Positions 12,600-23,857 of a stretch of DNA of 64,000 nt are shown piece after piece. Numbering within the stretch: position 1 is the first letter of the stretch; every line of letters begins with the position of its first letter. Made by a program: the position numbers and the translations under genes. The notes below the pieces were generated by a model that was not told the DNA's origin, made no database searches, and saw nothing but the letters and a program-made list of their open reading frames with translations. Source of the stretch: Hygrophila difformis (lineage: Eukaryota > Streptophyta > Magnoliopsida > Lamiales > Acanthaceae); assembly GCA_030278955.1 (NCBI GenBank), contig JAOANR010000010.1:26848174-26912173 (forward strand), read 5' to 3'.

Positions 12600-13222
12600 A
12601 CGAGAAACCCACGGCAACCGAATGTACTTAAACCGTTTGATTCACAAAATCCGTGTTTTGATTTAGTTAAATGGTATGAATTCCTGTATATGTGTTTGTT
12701 TTATTTGTTTCTAGTGTTCACATTTGTTGCTTTTTAGTTCATTTTTTAAATTCATGTATCATTGTTTATTCATTGATTGAACTGCTCCTCTTGGTTTTCG
12801 ATGCTTTCTGAAATTGGAATTTCTGAAAATAAATTGGGCTATGATGGAGTCTTGTGTCTTTTGTCATAGTTGATTGGTATTTGCAATTACCGATTGAGTT
12901 CATGTTTTGCAAATGGAGTAGCGTTGTTGTGGTTTTATGAATAAATATAGATATTAAAGACTGAATATTGAATACACACGCATATGTGTATCTCTTTATG
13001 GGTATGCCTGTAGAATTTTAAATGTTTAATGCTTGGAAGTTGTTTTCTTAGGTGTTTTTTGTTGGGTAATCAAAGAGGTGATTGGAAAAGTAATGATTTT
13101 ACCTCAAGTTTTTGTAGATTTCCAATATCGCTATCTTGTTTCATGTAATTGGGATTTCTATAGTTTTGTAGGTCATGCATTTTAGACGAAATTTATTCTT
13201 GGCACATAAAGCTCTTGTTTTC
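12600..13222. other. Non-coding, AT-rich interior
   Basis: I see no convincing ORF. The sequence is T-rich, like a plant intron or 5' UTR, but no donor and acceptor pair can be tied to an exon. Confidence 0.35.
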
Positions 13223-13411
13223 TGTTAGGACTGTGACCGCCACCCTAACTCCGACATTAGTATGATATTGTCCGCTTTGGGCCAAGCCCGCACGGTTTTG
13301 TTTTTGGGCTCCTCCCAAAAGGCCTCATACTAGTGGAGTTAGGTGGACACATATAAGCAAGTCTAATTTTCCTTGCACAACCGATGTGGGACTTGGGTTT
13401 GCTACCCAACA
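13223..13411 (+). mobile_element. Solo LTR of a small (TRIM-like) retrotransposon
   Basis: This 189-bp unit starts TGTTAGGACTG and ends GCTACCCAACA. It is flanked by a perfect 5-bp duplication, ttttc (13218-13222 and 13412-13416). Inside, CCTAACTCC...ATTAGTATGAT faces CATACTAGTGGAGTTAGG in inverted orientation, so much of it can fold into a stem. TG...CA ends and a 5-bp TSD identify an LTR. With no internal region it is a solo LTR. Its small size suggests a TRIM-class element. Confidence 0.85.
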
Positions 13412-13416
13412 TTTTC

Positions 13417-16103
13417 TCTTCGGGCTTGCAGCTTGATTTCAATATGCTGTCTTGAAGCTTTTCATTGAGTTTTCTGGGTTCTTGAAGGCCATCATTGGTG
13501 TTTATGGCAGTACTAAATCAAGTGCTAATTCTACTTCAAATCAGAATCTGTTTTATGAGGATTTCAAAGGGATCCCTGAGTTCAGAAATTTGGTATCTAA
13601 CGATATGTCACATGTGCACAATTTCTTTTTAGTTTCTTGAATCACCATATACTGAAATTGTCTGACTTTTCTCCATCTGAATTGATTATGTAGCACTTGT
13701 CACTTCACTGCGGGATGGAATGAATCTTGTCAGATATGAGTTTGTTGCGTGTCAAAATTAATTGATCGATACTTTTAACTTGGGAATCATATCTTGTACG
13801 AACTCTAATCTATCTATTTATGCATCTTTTTAAGCTATTATTGCTTTGAATTCCAAACCAGCTTGAGGTTGATGATCTACAGTGCTTGCACCGTAGATTT
13901 TCTTTGTTATGCAGTGATGATTATTTATAGGCCAAGAAAGTATTATGCTGATTGCTGAAATAGCTTTAAAGAGTATATATGTAATCTAACATTGCAGTCA
14001 TTTATTGTAGTTCAATACAATGTTGAAAAGTGTACATTTATGCATATTAGAGCTGCGGAGTTATATTTGTTTCACTTTCAGGATTCCAGATCACCATAGA
14101 TTCTAAGTGGATACAATTAAGTAATATTACATAGGCAGGACTAGTAGATATTGATTGGAATGATTGTTCCATTGACTTAAGTTACTAGTTTAGATGAATT
14201 TATGAACTTATCAATCTTGATCCACTAAAACAGACAGAATTCTAAACTTATTGATCTTGATCCAATTGCTATAAATAAGATTCATGACCCTTGGGGACAT
14301 TTGCCGACTGCAACGTCTGAGTTTTATTTTGAGCCTTTTTCATTCTGGATTTCGTTCTTGTTTAAGAAGTACTTGTGTATAATATGGTGTGTAATCCAGC
14401 TTGCGAATGTGCAATGTCCTCGTGATACACATTTTTGGGTTTATGATGATGGCTGTTATGAGGAAGAAGGCCAAAATAATATTAGAGGCAACATAGGGGA
14501 AAAGGTACATTTCTTGATTATTCTTTTTAGATATGAACTCTAAATGCACTAGCACTTTTGGTAATATATGACCAACTCATGATCTATGTTTGCTAGGCAT
14601 CAACACGATCTGTGTGCTCCTTGTTCTCTCTACCTGTACATCAAGGTCAGCCTCAAGGAAGTAGGGATGAGCCTAGCAATTATACTGCCGTACCAAATTA
14701 TTTAGAACAGAAAAAAACCCAGAAACTTCTACTTGGACGCCCAGGCTCACGAACCAGTACTATTTTCAAGTAGGTAATGCGATTACATTGCCAAAAGAGT
14801 TGTTATGATCACAGGACATACTTTATCCGTCAAATATCATTTAAACTTTGAATCTTAAAATAATTTTCCTCTCATAGGAAAAGCTATTCATCTTTCATCT
14901 GTCATATTTTATAAGAGCATTCATTAACACTCTCACTAAGAGACCTATGCAATAGTATTGGATTCTGCTTTATTTGCCTTTTATCTTATGCCTTTACTTG
15001 ATGTACTGTGGCTATTGTCACCTGAGCATTTTTATTACCTTTTTTTCCTGCTCTCTCCTGGTTTAGGAAATGAATACTGTCGTAACAACTGTTGAATGTC
15101 TACTGGCTCAAACTAACTGTAGCAGGTATTAGTAGGGGAATGTATCTTCTTAATTGGTATTTGGCTAGGAAAAATCTAGGAAGAATTTATTTAACTATGT
15201 AGTGGATCTATGACAGTAGTTTCCTTCTATTCTAGTTTGAGGAAAAGCATAAACAATTGAAGAATATGTTTAGATTGTTGGTTTTAAGTTTAAAGATGTT
15301 ACGATTTAGTTTGTTGTTAAAATTGGAAGAATGGTGGAAGTGAGTTGGAAAAGATGTTTGGAGTGTTGGTAATTGGGTGGAGAAGAAATATTTGAATGAT
15401 GGTTGATGTCACACGTGTGGATCACTCTTGAATGTGCATTTCTTGTTTCTTTTTAGTAATTTTTCTATGTAGTTCGTGAATTAAGTGTTGTTGCTTTCCT
15501 GTTCTATCATTAAGGCAGGAATTTGTTTCGCATTACATCATCTAAATTTTGCAAGTCATGATTCTCTTCTTATTATTGCTGCAATTTATGGGGACAAGGG
15601 TAGTCCACAGGATGATGCAAAGAATCCACAAGAAAGGAAAAGTGTCTTAGTAACACAGAATTACAGATATCTAGTACTGAGTATTTCTATTTGATGGGAT
15701 GCCCATTACAAGTTGACAATCTATTACCAGGTTTATTGTAGTTATTTGTTCGATATAAGTGATGAATTAAGCGTTGCTGCTCTCCTTGTTTTCTTTCTCA
15801 GTTGAATTAAATAGGAATTTGGAGAAATAGGGAGCGAATGCAAAACAAGGGCAAAACCAACAACCACACATGCATCAAGTTGTAAAAAATCAAGTTAACT
15901 ACACAGCTCAAGTTTCAAGTATTGACCTTTTGTTGTCCTTCGTTCTTTTGAAATTGTAAAGCCAAAGACAACTGCGTGGCTTTTTGAAGTGCAACATATA
16001 GGAACAAGTTTGATCATGACCTTCATGCTTAGTTTTTAGCATCTTGTATACATTCAGATGAATTGTGATGATGTAAGGAATATTTGATGTTTTCATATGT
16101 ATA
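13417..16103. other. Long non-coding stretch, only short ORFs
   Basis: About 2.7 kb has ORFs of 60-80 aa only, none recognisable. Small open pieces near 13452-13640 and 14301-14543 might be exon remnants of a captured or resident gene, but no splice-supported model can be built. It most likely belongs to the interior of the CACTA-like element. Confidence 0.35.
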
Positions 16104-16370
16104 TTCAAAATTCCATTTCCTCCGGCGACGGAATCCGCGACGAAAATTTTCTATAGATGAAAAAAATCAAAATTTTGCATTTTGGCCCCCAGTCGGCGAC
16201 AGAATATTTGTTGCTGTCATTAGCAACGGAATCCATTTCCATCGCTATTGTTGGCGACAACCACTTTTTCTGTCGCAATACAAATGCCTACAAGGACTTT
16301 AATGACGGAATGATTTCCGTCGCGATCCGTCGCCGGCCCTTGCGGCGACGGAATTTTGGGCCTCGCCGAT
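16104..16370 (+). repeat. CACTA-type subterminal repeats (second cluster)
   Basis: About eight copies of a gcgacggaat-like word in both orientations are packed into 250 bp (for example cggcgacggaat near 16123, tgacggaatgatttccgtcg near 16303, gcggcgacggaatttt near 16341). This density is characteristic of CACTA transposase-binding regions. It resembles the cgacaga words near 12150. Confidence 0.6.
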
Positions 16371-16702
16371 TTGATTTTTTCTTGTTGCATTGTTCTTTGT
16401 TAAAAAAAACTCCATCTATGGTTATTTGATATGCTCAACTTGGTATGATTTGGTTGAAGCATTGTTTGCATATTGTTAGTGTTAGAGCTAATTTGGTTGA
16501 AGCCTTGTGTTGGTTTTCCGGTTCGATTGAGACACGACAGTTGAGAAATTAGGGATTGGGGTTGGAATGGATTTTAGTGTTGAAGCCTAGTATTTGGATG
16601 AAAATTTTTGTTAGTTTATGAAGAACAAACTTTCTTTCCTGGTGTTGGTTAGCAAGAGTTGATGATTGTTCAATTGGATGTAGTATTAGTTTGGGTCGCC
16701 TT

Positions 16703-16703
<1 letters not shown>

Positions 16704-16739
<36 letters not shown>
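16704..16739. repeat. Poly(T) tract, 36 T
   Basis: A pure run of 36 T could be the poly(A) tail of a minus-strand retroposed sequence to its right. No matching TSD was found. Confidence 0.9.
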
Positions 16740-16886
16740 CCTCCTTTTAATTTTAAAGATTATATTCTCAGACACACTAGGAAAGTACGTTGAGAGGCAG
16801 TTATTTTAACAATCATATCCGAGTTTTAAATAATTCTTTGATGAAATCATGTTGTATATATAGTGGCCTGTTGACATATTTCTAGG

Positions 16887-17622
16887 TGATGAAACCGAAG
16901 CCCGTCGTAGTATTGGGGAACTCACATATGAATTTAAGAATGGAGTTGAATTATTTTTACATATGTCTCATCAAAACCCAGATGTCGATAGAGCTCAAGG
17001 AAAATTAAGGTGTCTGTGTAGTAAATGTAGGAATAAATGTTATCTACTTGATGATGACATCAACCATCATTTATACAGTGACAAATTTGTCCCCAACTAC
17101 GAAAGGTAGACGTGTCACGAATAGCCACACCAATTTAGTCGCTACTACGATATCGATGCCTCTTCAGTGTCTGGACCTGAAGATGATTACATACAAATGG
17201 TATGCGATTGAATGGGAATTGGCATTCCCGATACAACATCGCCTGATCTAGGTGATGAACCGAGGCCACCCGAGGAAACTAATGCACAAAAGAAATTGTT
17301 CTACCATATGTTGGAGGCGGCACACAAAGATTTGTGGCCGGTATGCAATAAAATGACCTTACTGTCAACTATTGCTAGGTTATTAAATATTAAGCTGAAC
17401 ACAACTTATCGAAGAGGTGCTTCGATACTTTGTGCTAACTCATTCTTGATACACTCCCCCGAGGGTAATGCCACGGTTAAGAATTTTTACGAGGCGAAGA
17501 AACTACTTGAAGGATTGGGGTTACCTGTTCAAAAAATTGATTGTTGTGATAAGGAGTGTATGTTATTTTGGAGCGATGACGCAGCATTAGAGAATTGTAA
17601 GTTCTATGACGAACCTCGGTGA
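16887..17622 (+). pseudogene. CACTA TNP2-type transposase, N-terminal remnant
   Basis: Near 16899-17090 the reading ELTYEFKNGVELFLHMS, then KLRCLCSKCRNKC and HHLYSDKFVPNYE matches the transposase-associated domain: F..GV..F, C.C..C.N, HL...GF...Y. After frame breaks, an open stretch (17212-17622) begins the TNP2 domain, with a FYHMLEAAHKDLWP block, LSTIARLLNIK, YEAKKLLEGLGLPVQKIDCC and CMLFW. It ends at the point where the family expects a CP.C zinc-binding segment. The catalytic domain further on is missing, so this is a 5' relic. Confidence 0.82.
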
Positions 17623-18511
17623 AAGAGTTGAGCACCAAAGTCTCTCCATGAATTACAATAAAGCAAATATTGATATCAAATCTCAGCCTAATGGCACAAC
17701 GAAATATTAGGTTCTAAAACAAGTGTGTATAATTGTTTCATTGAGGAATTGTGATACACAGCATAATAAGACAACATGAGGCATGGATGATGATGGATTA
17801 ATTAATCCTAGTATACAAATGAAACTTTTGACAATTTCCCACACGAGTATTTTGAAAAGAATAGTAATCCCGGTTTTCAATTTTATTTAATAAAACCAAT
17901 TTATGAAGATGGAGTTGGGATTAGAGATATATTTATAGGTTGTCACGTTTTTATTACTCCTGTTAAGAAACTGTGCCCCCGAAAGCGCACAGAGTCAAAA
18001 ATTGCAGTATTTATAGTAAGACCGGATCGTTCACTGGAGGATGTGCGATAGAAGCAGGGCCCACGTCGTTTTTATAAGATTTTCTACTCGGTTACTCGAT
18101 TCAAGTTTGTGTTTTAAATTATCAACTACTTGACATAATTTAAACGAGATTATGAAAGCAATTAAAGTTATACTACAAAGCGGATTAAAGTATATCTAAG
18201 AAAGCAATTAAATTTATTCTAAGAAAGCAATTAAAATTATTCTAAGTAAGCGATTATTCTAAGAAAGCAAATTTAAAATGAGACAGAAGGGACATGAAGA
18301 AAATAATAAAAATTGGACAAGATTTAGATGAAACACATTAAACTTCCATTTTTGTTACACAGATCTTTGTTTGGGATAATCCATTAGTTAGCTAACTCTC
18401 ATGCTTTCTATACTATGTTCCCTTTAACAGACATGTACTTACAGTCAGAATTTACATGCTCTTAAGACAACAAAATCTAAGGTACCACAAACTCATAACT
18501 CCCCTTGCAAT
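17623..18511. other. Non-coding remainder, possibly decayed transposon
   Basis: Stops are dense in all frames. A few repeated gaaagcaatt words occur near 18150-18280. It may contain further decayed transposase sequence, but I cannot read any motif. Confidence 0.35.
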
Positions 18512-18519
18512 GCCTTGCA

Positions 18520-18524
<5 letters not shown>

Positions 18525-18560
<36 letters not shown>

Positions 18561-19472
18561 AGAATTAAGGATTTTATTATCAAAACAGTCGGAGTACAAC
18601 TTACACAAAATCAAAACACCGTCTACACACCATACACGCATTACAGCATTAGAACCTATCCAAGTAAGACAATACACATCACCAAGAAGGATAGATTTCT
18701 AAATGAAACTTAACATTGAATGAACCACTTCACCGGCCTGCATCGAATGAACCACTTCTTCCTATACCAACTCCAGCTGCCCATCAACTAGCAAGTGCTC
18801 CATGCAATTCAGTAGGGCACCCGCGAGAACAGATTAGGAAAGCATCGACCTCTCGGAATAGATCTTTACACATCAACACAGCACGCCATAATGTTGGGGA
18901 CCTTAAACTTGTTCGCAGCATGTCAAACCTGATAGCGCTGCCTTTGCAAACGACTGAGGCCTGCTCACGATCTTCCCGTAAAGTGAAACAATAGGGAACT
19001 CAAAGTGATGTTATAAGGGACAATCTAAAAACTTGCTTCGAGATACATATCTCCCCTACTTGAGTTGACATGCCAAGTACTCCTATCATTCCCCCGGTCA
19101 CGCCCAAAGTTTCAAATCAAATCCTGAACTATTCCATAACTCTTAAACCTTATATACGGCGGCCAACATTTAATTCTTCCGACTGACCTCTATGAAAGTA
19201 TTTAAAAGAAAGCATTAAGGAAAGCATTTTAAAATCCTATCTCTCGGAAGTTTTAAAAGTTATCTCATTTCGTTAGTATAAAAGAGCCCCCGGTCTTGGT
19301 GACCGGATGCAGATCAAGAACTCCCCAAATACCTGCAAACCTCAAGGCTCACAAATATCTGGGTGGTTATGAGATACAGACTAATGAAACAGACTAATAA
19401 ATTAATCTATTCCGAATGTACTCACTCAGGACTCGAAACTAAGTGAAACAATAGGGAACTCAAACGACTGAG
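18525..19472 (-). mobile_element. Retroposed cDNA insert with poly(A) tail and 13-bp TSD
   Basis: The 13-mer gccttgcaagagt flanks the insert exactly (18512-18524 and 19473-19485). Immediately inside the left copy is a 35-T run, preceded on the minus strand by AATAAAA about 15 nt upstream. The insert therefore is a polyadenylated RNA copied and inserted by LINE machinery. Its part at 19064-19440 is nearly identical to 19531-19908 just outside. The right edge carries a 30-nt patch (19443-19472) resembling internal sequence near 18983 and 18948, as if the enzyme switched template. The source transcript is unknown, and I see no coding sequence in it. Confidence 0.82.
19064..19440. repeat. Direct repeat copy 1 (inside retrocopy)
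   Basis: This 377-bp block is repeated at 19531-19908 with only a few substitutions. It contains ataaaagagcccccggtctt and ggtgaccgg. The offset is 467 bp. Confidence 0.92.
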
Positions 19473-19530
19473 GCCTTGCAAGAGTATATTAGTCATTTGT
19501 GGTGGATAAGCAACACCCGATAAATCATTA

Positions 19531-19908
19531 GTTGACATGCCAAGTACTCCTATCATTCCCCCGGTCACGCCCAAAGTTTCAAATCAAATCCTGAACTATT
19601 CCATAACTCTTAAACCTTATATACGGCGGCCAACATTTAATTCTTCCGACTGACCTCTATGAAAGCATTTAAAAGAAAGCATTAAGGAAAGCATTTTAAA
19701 ATCCTATCTCTCGGAAGTTTTAAAAGTTATCTCATTCCGTTAGTATAAAAGAGCCCCCGGTCTTGGTGACCGGATGCAGATCAAGAACTCCCCAAATACC
19801 TGCAAACCTCAAGGCTCACAAATATCTGGGTGGTTATGAGATACAGACTAATGAAACAGACTAATAAATTAATCTATTCCGAATGTACTCACTCAGGACT
19901 CGAAACTA
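19531..19908. repeat. Direct repeat copy 2 (resident)
   Basis: This is the partner of 19064-19440. It lies outside the TSD-bounded insert and so is presumably the older, resident copy. Confidence 0.92.
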
Positions 19909-20277
19909 ACTAAGCTTTGGCAGAAGATGATAGTAGTTGAAAGAATACTCAACCCTACCTTAGAAAATAACCAAGGCCTACATGTTGTTCCTCTAGTATT
20001 ATTTATCACAGCTCATCTGCATCCAAGTAGACACTGATTTAATGTAATATTTAATATAAGATTTCCAACACACATCGATTTTGAGAAAACAATTGATATT
20101 TGAAAATCATTCCCTAAACAGGTACTAAACTCTCAATTAAAACACATATCCTTTCAGTCTAGATGAGACCTAATCGCTGACTCTGCTTCTAAGTTCTCAA
20201 AATCAACCCCCGGTAGAATGTGAATTAATCATAACTGTGAATTTATCCCTTACTTAGATCCGGATTTTATAATTGAA
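19909..20277. other. Non-coding, no feature recognised
   Basis: About 370 bases between the repeat and the Helitron end. No ORF or repeat signature was found. It may be the continuation of whatever transcribed unit the direct repeat belongs to. Confidence 0.35.
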
Positions 20278-21369
20278 CTAGTTTTTCGCCCGCGCTACGC
20301 GCAGGGTGTTAGTTTTATTTTTATTTTTTTGCTTAACAGCATATAAAGGCTACGGAAAAAAAAAAAGAAAAACCAGAAAAACGAAATCAATGGACCCGAG
20401 GGAACCAAGTGCCAGCGGGATCTGCCTTAATAAGAGGCCCCATTCGTCTGGCGGAAAGGCCCACATCGTAAAGAAGTGTTCGTTATCAGCTCCTTTCTAT
20501 TAACTAATATTAACTCGATACAAACTAATATTAACTTGATTAATTTAAAATGATAGAAGATATTATTTTAGTATATTTATGAACAAAATATTTTTTTAAT
20601 AATATATAATTTCTATTATCATTTTTTTTCAAAATAATAGAAGAAACAAATTTCTAATTTTTTATCATAATACATACCAAAGTATAAATTCAAATTTTTA
20701 TGTAAATAAAACATAAATAGAAAAATTAATTTATTAAGATTACCAACCCTCCTAATTATAAAAACAATTTTTATAATTAAAATAATTAAGTATATTAAAA
20801 CTTTCACCTTTGTAACTCATTCTTAATCACCGAAAAAATATGTTGACTAATAAAAATATATATAAAAGATAAATTATCATACAAAAAAAAGGATAAATTA
20901 TCATAATATTAATTTATGTACACAAAATAATAGATTGATTTCTTTTATTTATTAATGGAGTACTTATTTTCTTGTGTATATTATTTAATTTTCACCATTA
21001 GTCTTTTTGGAATATAAAGTTAAACCCATAATATATATTTTTATAAAGATAATGAATTATCACCTAAAAGAGCAATATAAGCAGAACAATAAAATTATGA
21101 TTTCATGATTTATTATATTATATATTCTAATATTAGGAATAAATGACGAAGATGATTAGATTTGCAATCCTACGGTCATTGAATTTTAGGATGAAGTGAA
21201 TTTATTTTCTACACCTTTGATATGTATCTTTATGATAGATATGCATATCTTTGAAGTAAAATTATTGTTTAAACCCATAATATAATTTATAAAGAGATTA
21301 ATAATAACTTAAAAGGACAATATAATCAACATAATAAAAATATGTTCCATGATTTATTATATAGATAGA
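20278..21369 (-). mobile_element. Short non-autonomous Helitron
   Basis: Read on the minus strand, it ends in a GC-rich hairpin (complement of cccgcgctacgcgcaggg, 20289-20306) and CTAG at 20281-20278, followed by T. A plausible 5' end is TCTATCTATATAATAAATC starting at 21369, preceded by A. The interior is AT-rich with no helicase motif. The 3' end is firm. The 5' end is tentative because similar TCTAT starts occur elsewhere in the window. Confidence 0.7.
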
Positions 21370-21645
21370 TTATCATCCCTACTATTATACATATTATAAA
21401 TTGATTATTCAATATATATTTTTAGTGATGTATTTTGTATTTAAAATATGGTTATTATATTCATATAGGATTATATATTTTAGACATAAAATTTTAACCT
21501 AAATTAAATAATTTAATAATATTACAATAATATTCATTAAAATATATATACTAATAAATAATTTATATTATATATTTTTAATCAATTTATATCTTTTAAG
21601 TGTCATAAAAAAATTCATATCTTTTTAAGATATATATGGTATTTT
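21116..21645. repeat. 530-bp block repeated at 32137-32665
   Basis: The sequence from tattatatattctaatatta onward is nearly identical at both places for about 530 bp. It spans the presumed 5' end of the Helitron at 20278-21369 and its outside flank, so it looks like a segmental duplication or part of a larger element, not two independent insertions. Confidence 0.9.
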
Positions 21646-21722
21646 TATTACCTTTTAAGATATATGATTCAAAGATATTATTCATATCATATATGGAGTA
21701 TTTTTTAAGTTAATAATAAATA

Positions 21723-21980
21723 CTACCTCTGTTTTTTAATAACTGCACAATTCCTAAATTTCACGTAATTTAAGATATATTTATAACCATTAATAACTCT
21801 AACTATATATAAGTAAAAATTATAAAAATTTTATATTCTGAAACTACATGATTAGATGAATTTAACAATATCTCACTTGACTATATTTTTCTTATATAAC
21901 TATGTTAAAAAATTAATCAAAGTTACTCAAAAAATAGTAATTACTATATAAATGGTTCAGTTATTTGAGAACGGAGGAAG
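21723..21980. mobile_element. MITE, Stowaway-like
   Basis: The left end CTACCTCTGTTTTTTAATAAC pairs with the right end GTTATTTGAGAACGGAGGAAG, and TA flanks both sides. At 258 bp and non-coding, it resembles the elements at 9072 and 8753. Confidence 0.72.
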
Positions 21981-21982
21981 TA

Positions 21983-22880
21983 TCTTCTATCATTGTCATT
22001 TAAACCCGCCTCATTATAACTGAATTTTGAAATCCATAACAAATGAGTTTAAACACTGAAATTATATAATTGTAGTAATTGGGGAATAGAGAATAATTTA
22101 AATTAGTTATTTATTTATTTTTCGAATTCTTTATTTGCTATAGTGATTTGTGATTATTCTAAAATATTTTAATTTGTTATTATTCTAAAATATTTTAATC
22201 CAATTTTAAAATAATTGGGGGTCTTAGGCAGCTGGCCCACGGCCCACCAACCCACCCCATTTTTTCAACAACCCATCTACCTATTCTCCCCCTATTTCAA
22301 CAACCTAAAGCACATATGAAAATAATTTAAAAAAAAAATTCTATATATTTAATTTATTAGTCTAAACAGAAGAAAAATATATATTATCCTGATATATATT
22401 TTGGGATTTGGATTTAAATTCAATATTCAATTTCTTAGTCTAAAAGAAAAAAAATCTAATATTTACTTTCTTATATATTTTATATCTATATTATCCTAAT
22501 AAAATCTTAATATTGAGGGAAGGTGGGGTGGGCTAGCCAACGGGCCCAGCCAATTTTGACATCTCTATGTAAAGTAGGTATCCTATATTTATATGTAAGT
22601 TATTACTTAATATAAAGGTATAATAACACTCCAAAAATAAAAGAAAAAACTAATTTGATACTCAACTATTTTTAACTTCGTTTAATTGAATAAATATAAT
22701 ATGAGAATTATAAATTAATTATTAAATTTATATTAGTCACTGCACATTTTTGTTCACAATGTTATAAGATTATATTTTCTTCTTTTTTTCTTTTCTTTTT
22801 TTCCATCTCTATTACCATTATTCATGATTATAATTTTGCTATGTTTCTTTGCATTACTTTAAGTTCGCATAAAGTCGAAG
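21983..22880. other. AT-rich spacer with two GC-rich inverted words
   Basis: The stretch is mostly AT-rich and non-coding. Near 22229-22268 (ctggcccacggcccaccaac) and 22511-22550 (ggtggggtgggctagccaac) there are two GC-rich words, roughly inverted copies of each other about 280 bp apart. They could be the arms of a small foldback element. Confidence 0.4.
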
Positions 22881-23550
22881 TGTAACACCCCGGTTTTTGG
22901 TCACCCAGGTCGGGATGTCACCGCCACACCTCCCTAGCAAGACACGGTTTCTCCGAGCTTGCTAAGGAGATGCAAGGCTATGGTTTTTCAGAATTTAAAA
23001 CATTCAAACAGCCCATTTGTATATAATTTTAAAATATTACATCAAAGTTGCAGCGGAAAATAATATTTACATATATGTATCGCAGCGGAATTTAAATATA
23101 GGGCCAACATGGCCTAATCACGGGTTAAACAGGCCCGTTCATGCAAGATCTAGTCTAATACAAAATTTAAAATACAATGTAATTCCCCAAAATTCCCATG
23201 TATGCATATGATGATGCATATTCTTCAGCTCTGAAAGAAACAAGGGAAAAATACGGTTTTGGTCAGCACTACGTGCTGAGTAAGTTAACACATACAAGAT
23301 TATGAGGTTTCAAAGCCTTTATTTAAATTTAAAAACATGTGCATAATATCCATGATTTAATTTATCCAACTAATCATAATTTAATTGCGTATTTTAAAAG
23401 ACAAGGGTTTCCATAAGATCATAATTCAACAACATGATAAAATAATCGCAAGACATAATTTAAAGGCATAATTTAAATAAGGAAACTATTTAAGTATTTC
23501 AGGATTTCACTATCCCTCTTTTATTCGATATAATCTAGTATAATTTATTC

Positions 23551-23857
23551 TTGGGGAATCGAACCCGCAAGAAAACAAACAGTCGCCCTTGGGGAATCGA
23601 ACCCGCAAGAACTCACATACATCCTAGGGAATCGAACCCGTAGGAATCAACACATATTCTGGGGAATCGAACCCGCAGAAAGACACACCCTGGGGAATCG
23701 AACCCGCAAGGTTTGACACAGACATCCTGGGGAATCGAACCCGCAGGAGAACATACAATCGCCCTTGGGGAATCGAACCCGCAAGAACTCAAACACACCC
23801 TGGGGAATCGAACCCGCAAGGTTTGACACAGACATCCTGGGGAATCGAACCCGCAGG
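23551..23857 (-). repeat. Tandem repeat, nine units, each with a B-box-like core
   Basis: Nine units of 31-37 bp share the core ggggaatcgaacccgca, with variable linkers such as gtttgacacagacatc. On the sense strand of the LTR the core reads GGGTTCGATTCC, which fits the RNA polymerase III B box (GGTTCGANNCC) in every unit. The other LTR copies of the family (50763-50925 and 55268-55430) have a different short repeat at the same place. Confidence 0.92.

Larger units (their letters stand above)
11332..17990 (+). mobile_element. Decayed CACTA (En/Spm) element, approximate limits
   Basis: The left edge reads TACTACAAGAAATTTGC, one base from the classic CACTACAAGAAA terminus. GC-rich motifs typical of CACTA subterminal regions follow (ccgaccgc, ggtcggtga, cggcgacaga) at about 11395-12260 and again at 16120-16365. 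TNP2 transposase relics lie at 16887-17622 on the plus strand. I could not find the matching right terminus, so the right limit is only an estimate, and two overlapping elements are possible. Confidence 0.55.

Noticed and set aside
12263..12617. Pro/Ser-rich ORFs on both strands as a possible host gene
   Set aside because: There is no domain, no supported splice structure, and the position lies between CACTA-type repeats. The low-complexity composition alone explains the open frames.
18456..18994. ORFs across the poly(T) tract, with a poly-Phe or poly-Lys run
   Set aside because: The homopolymer is the tail of a retroposed RNA on the minus strand. The frames cross it by chance.
23551..23857. 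Regular direct repeats with variable linkers look like a CRISPR array
   Set aside because: The DNA is eukaryotic and the array lies within a gypsy LTR. The linkers are partly repeated themselves (gtttgacacagacatc occurs twice), and no cas genes exist.
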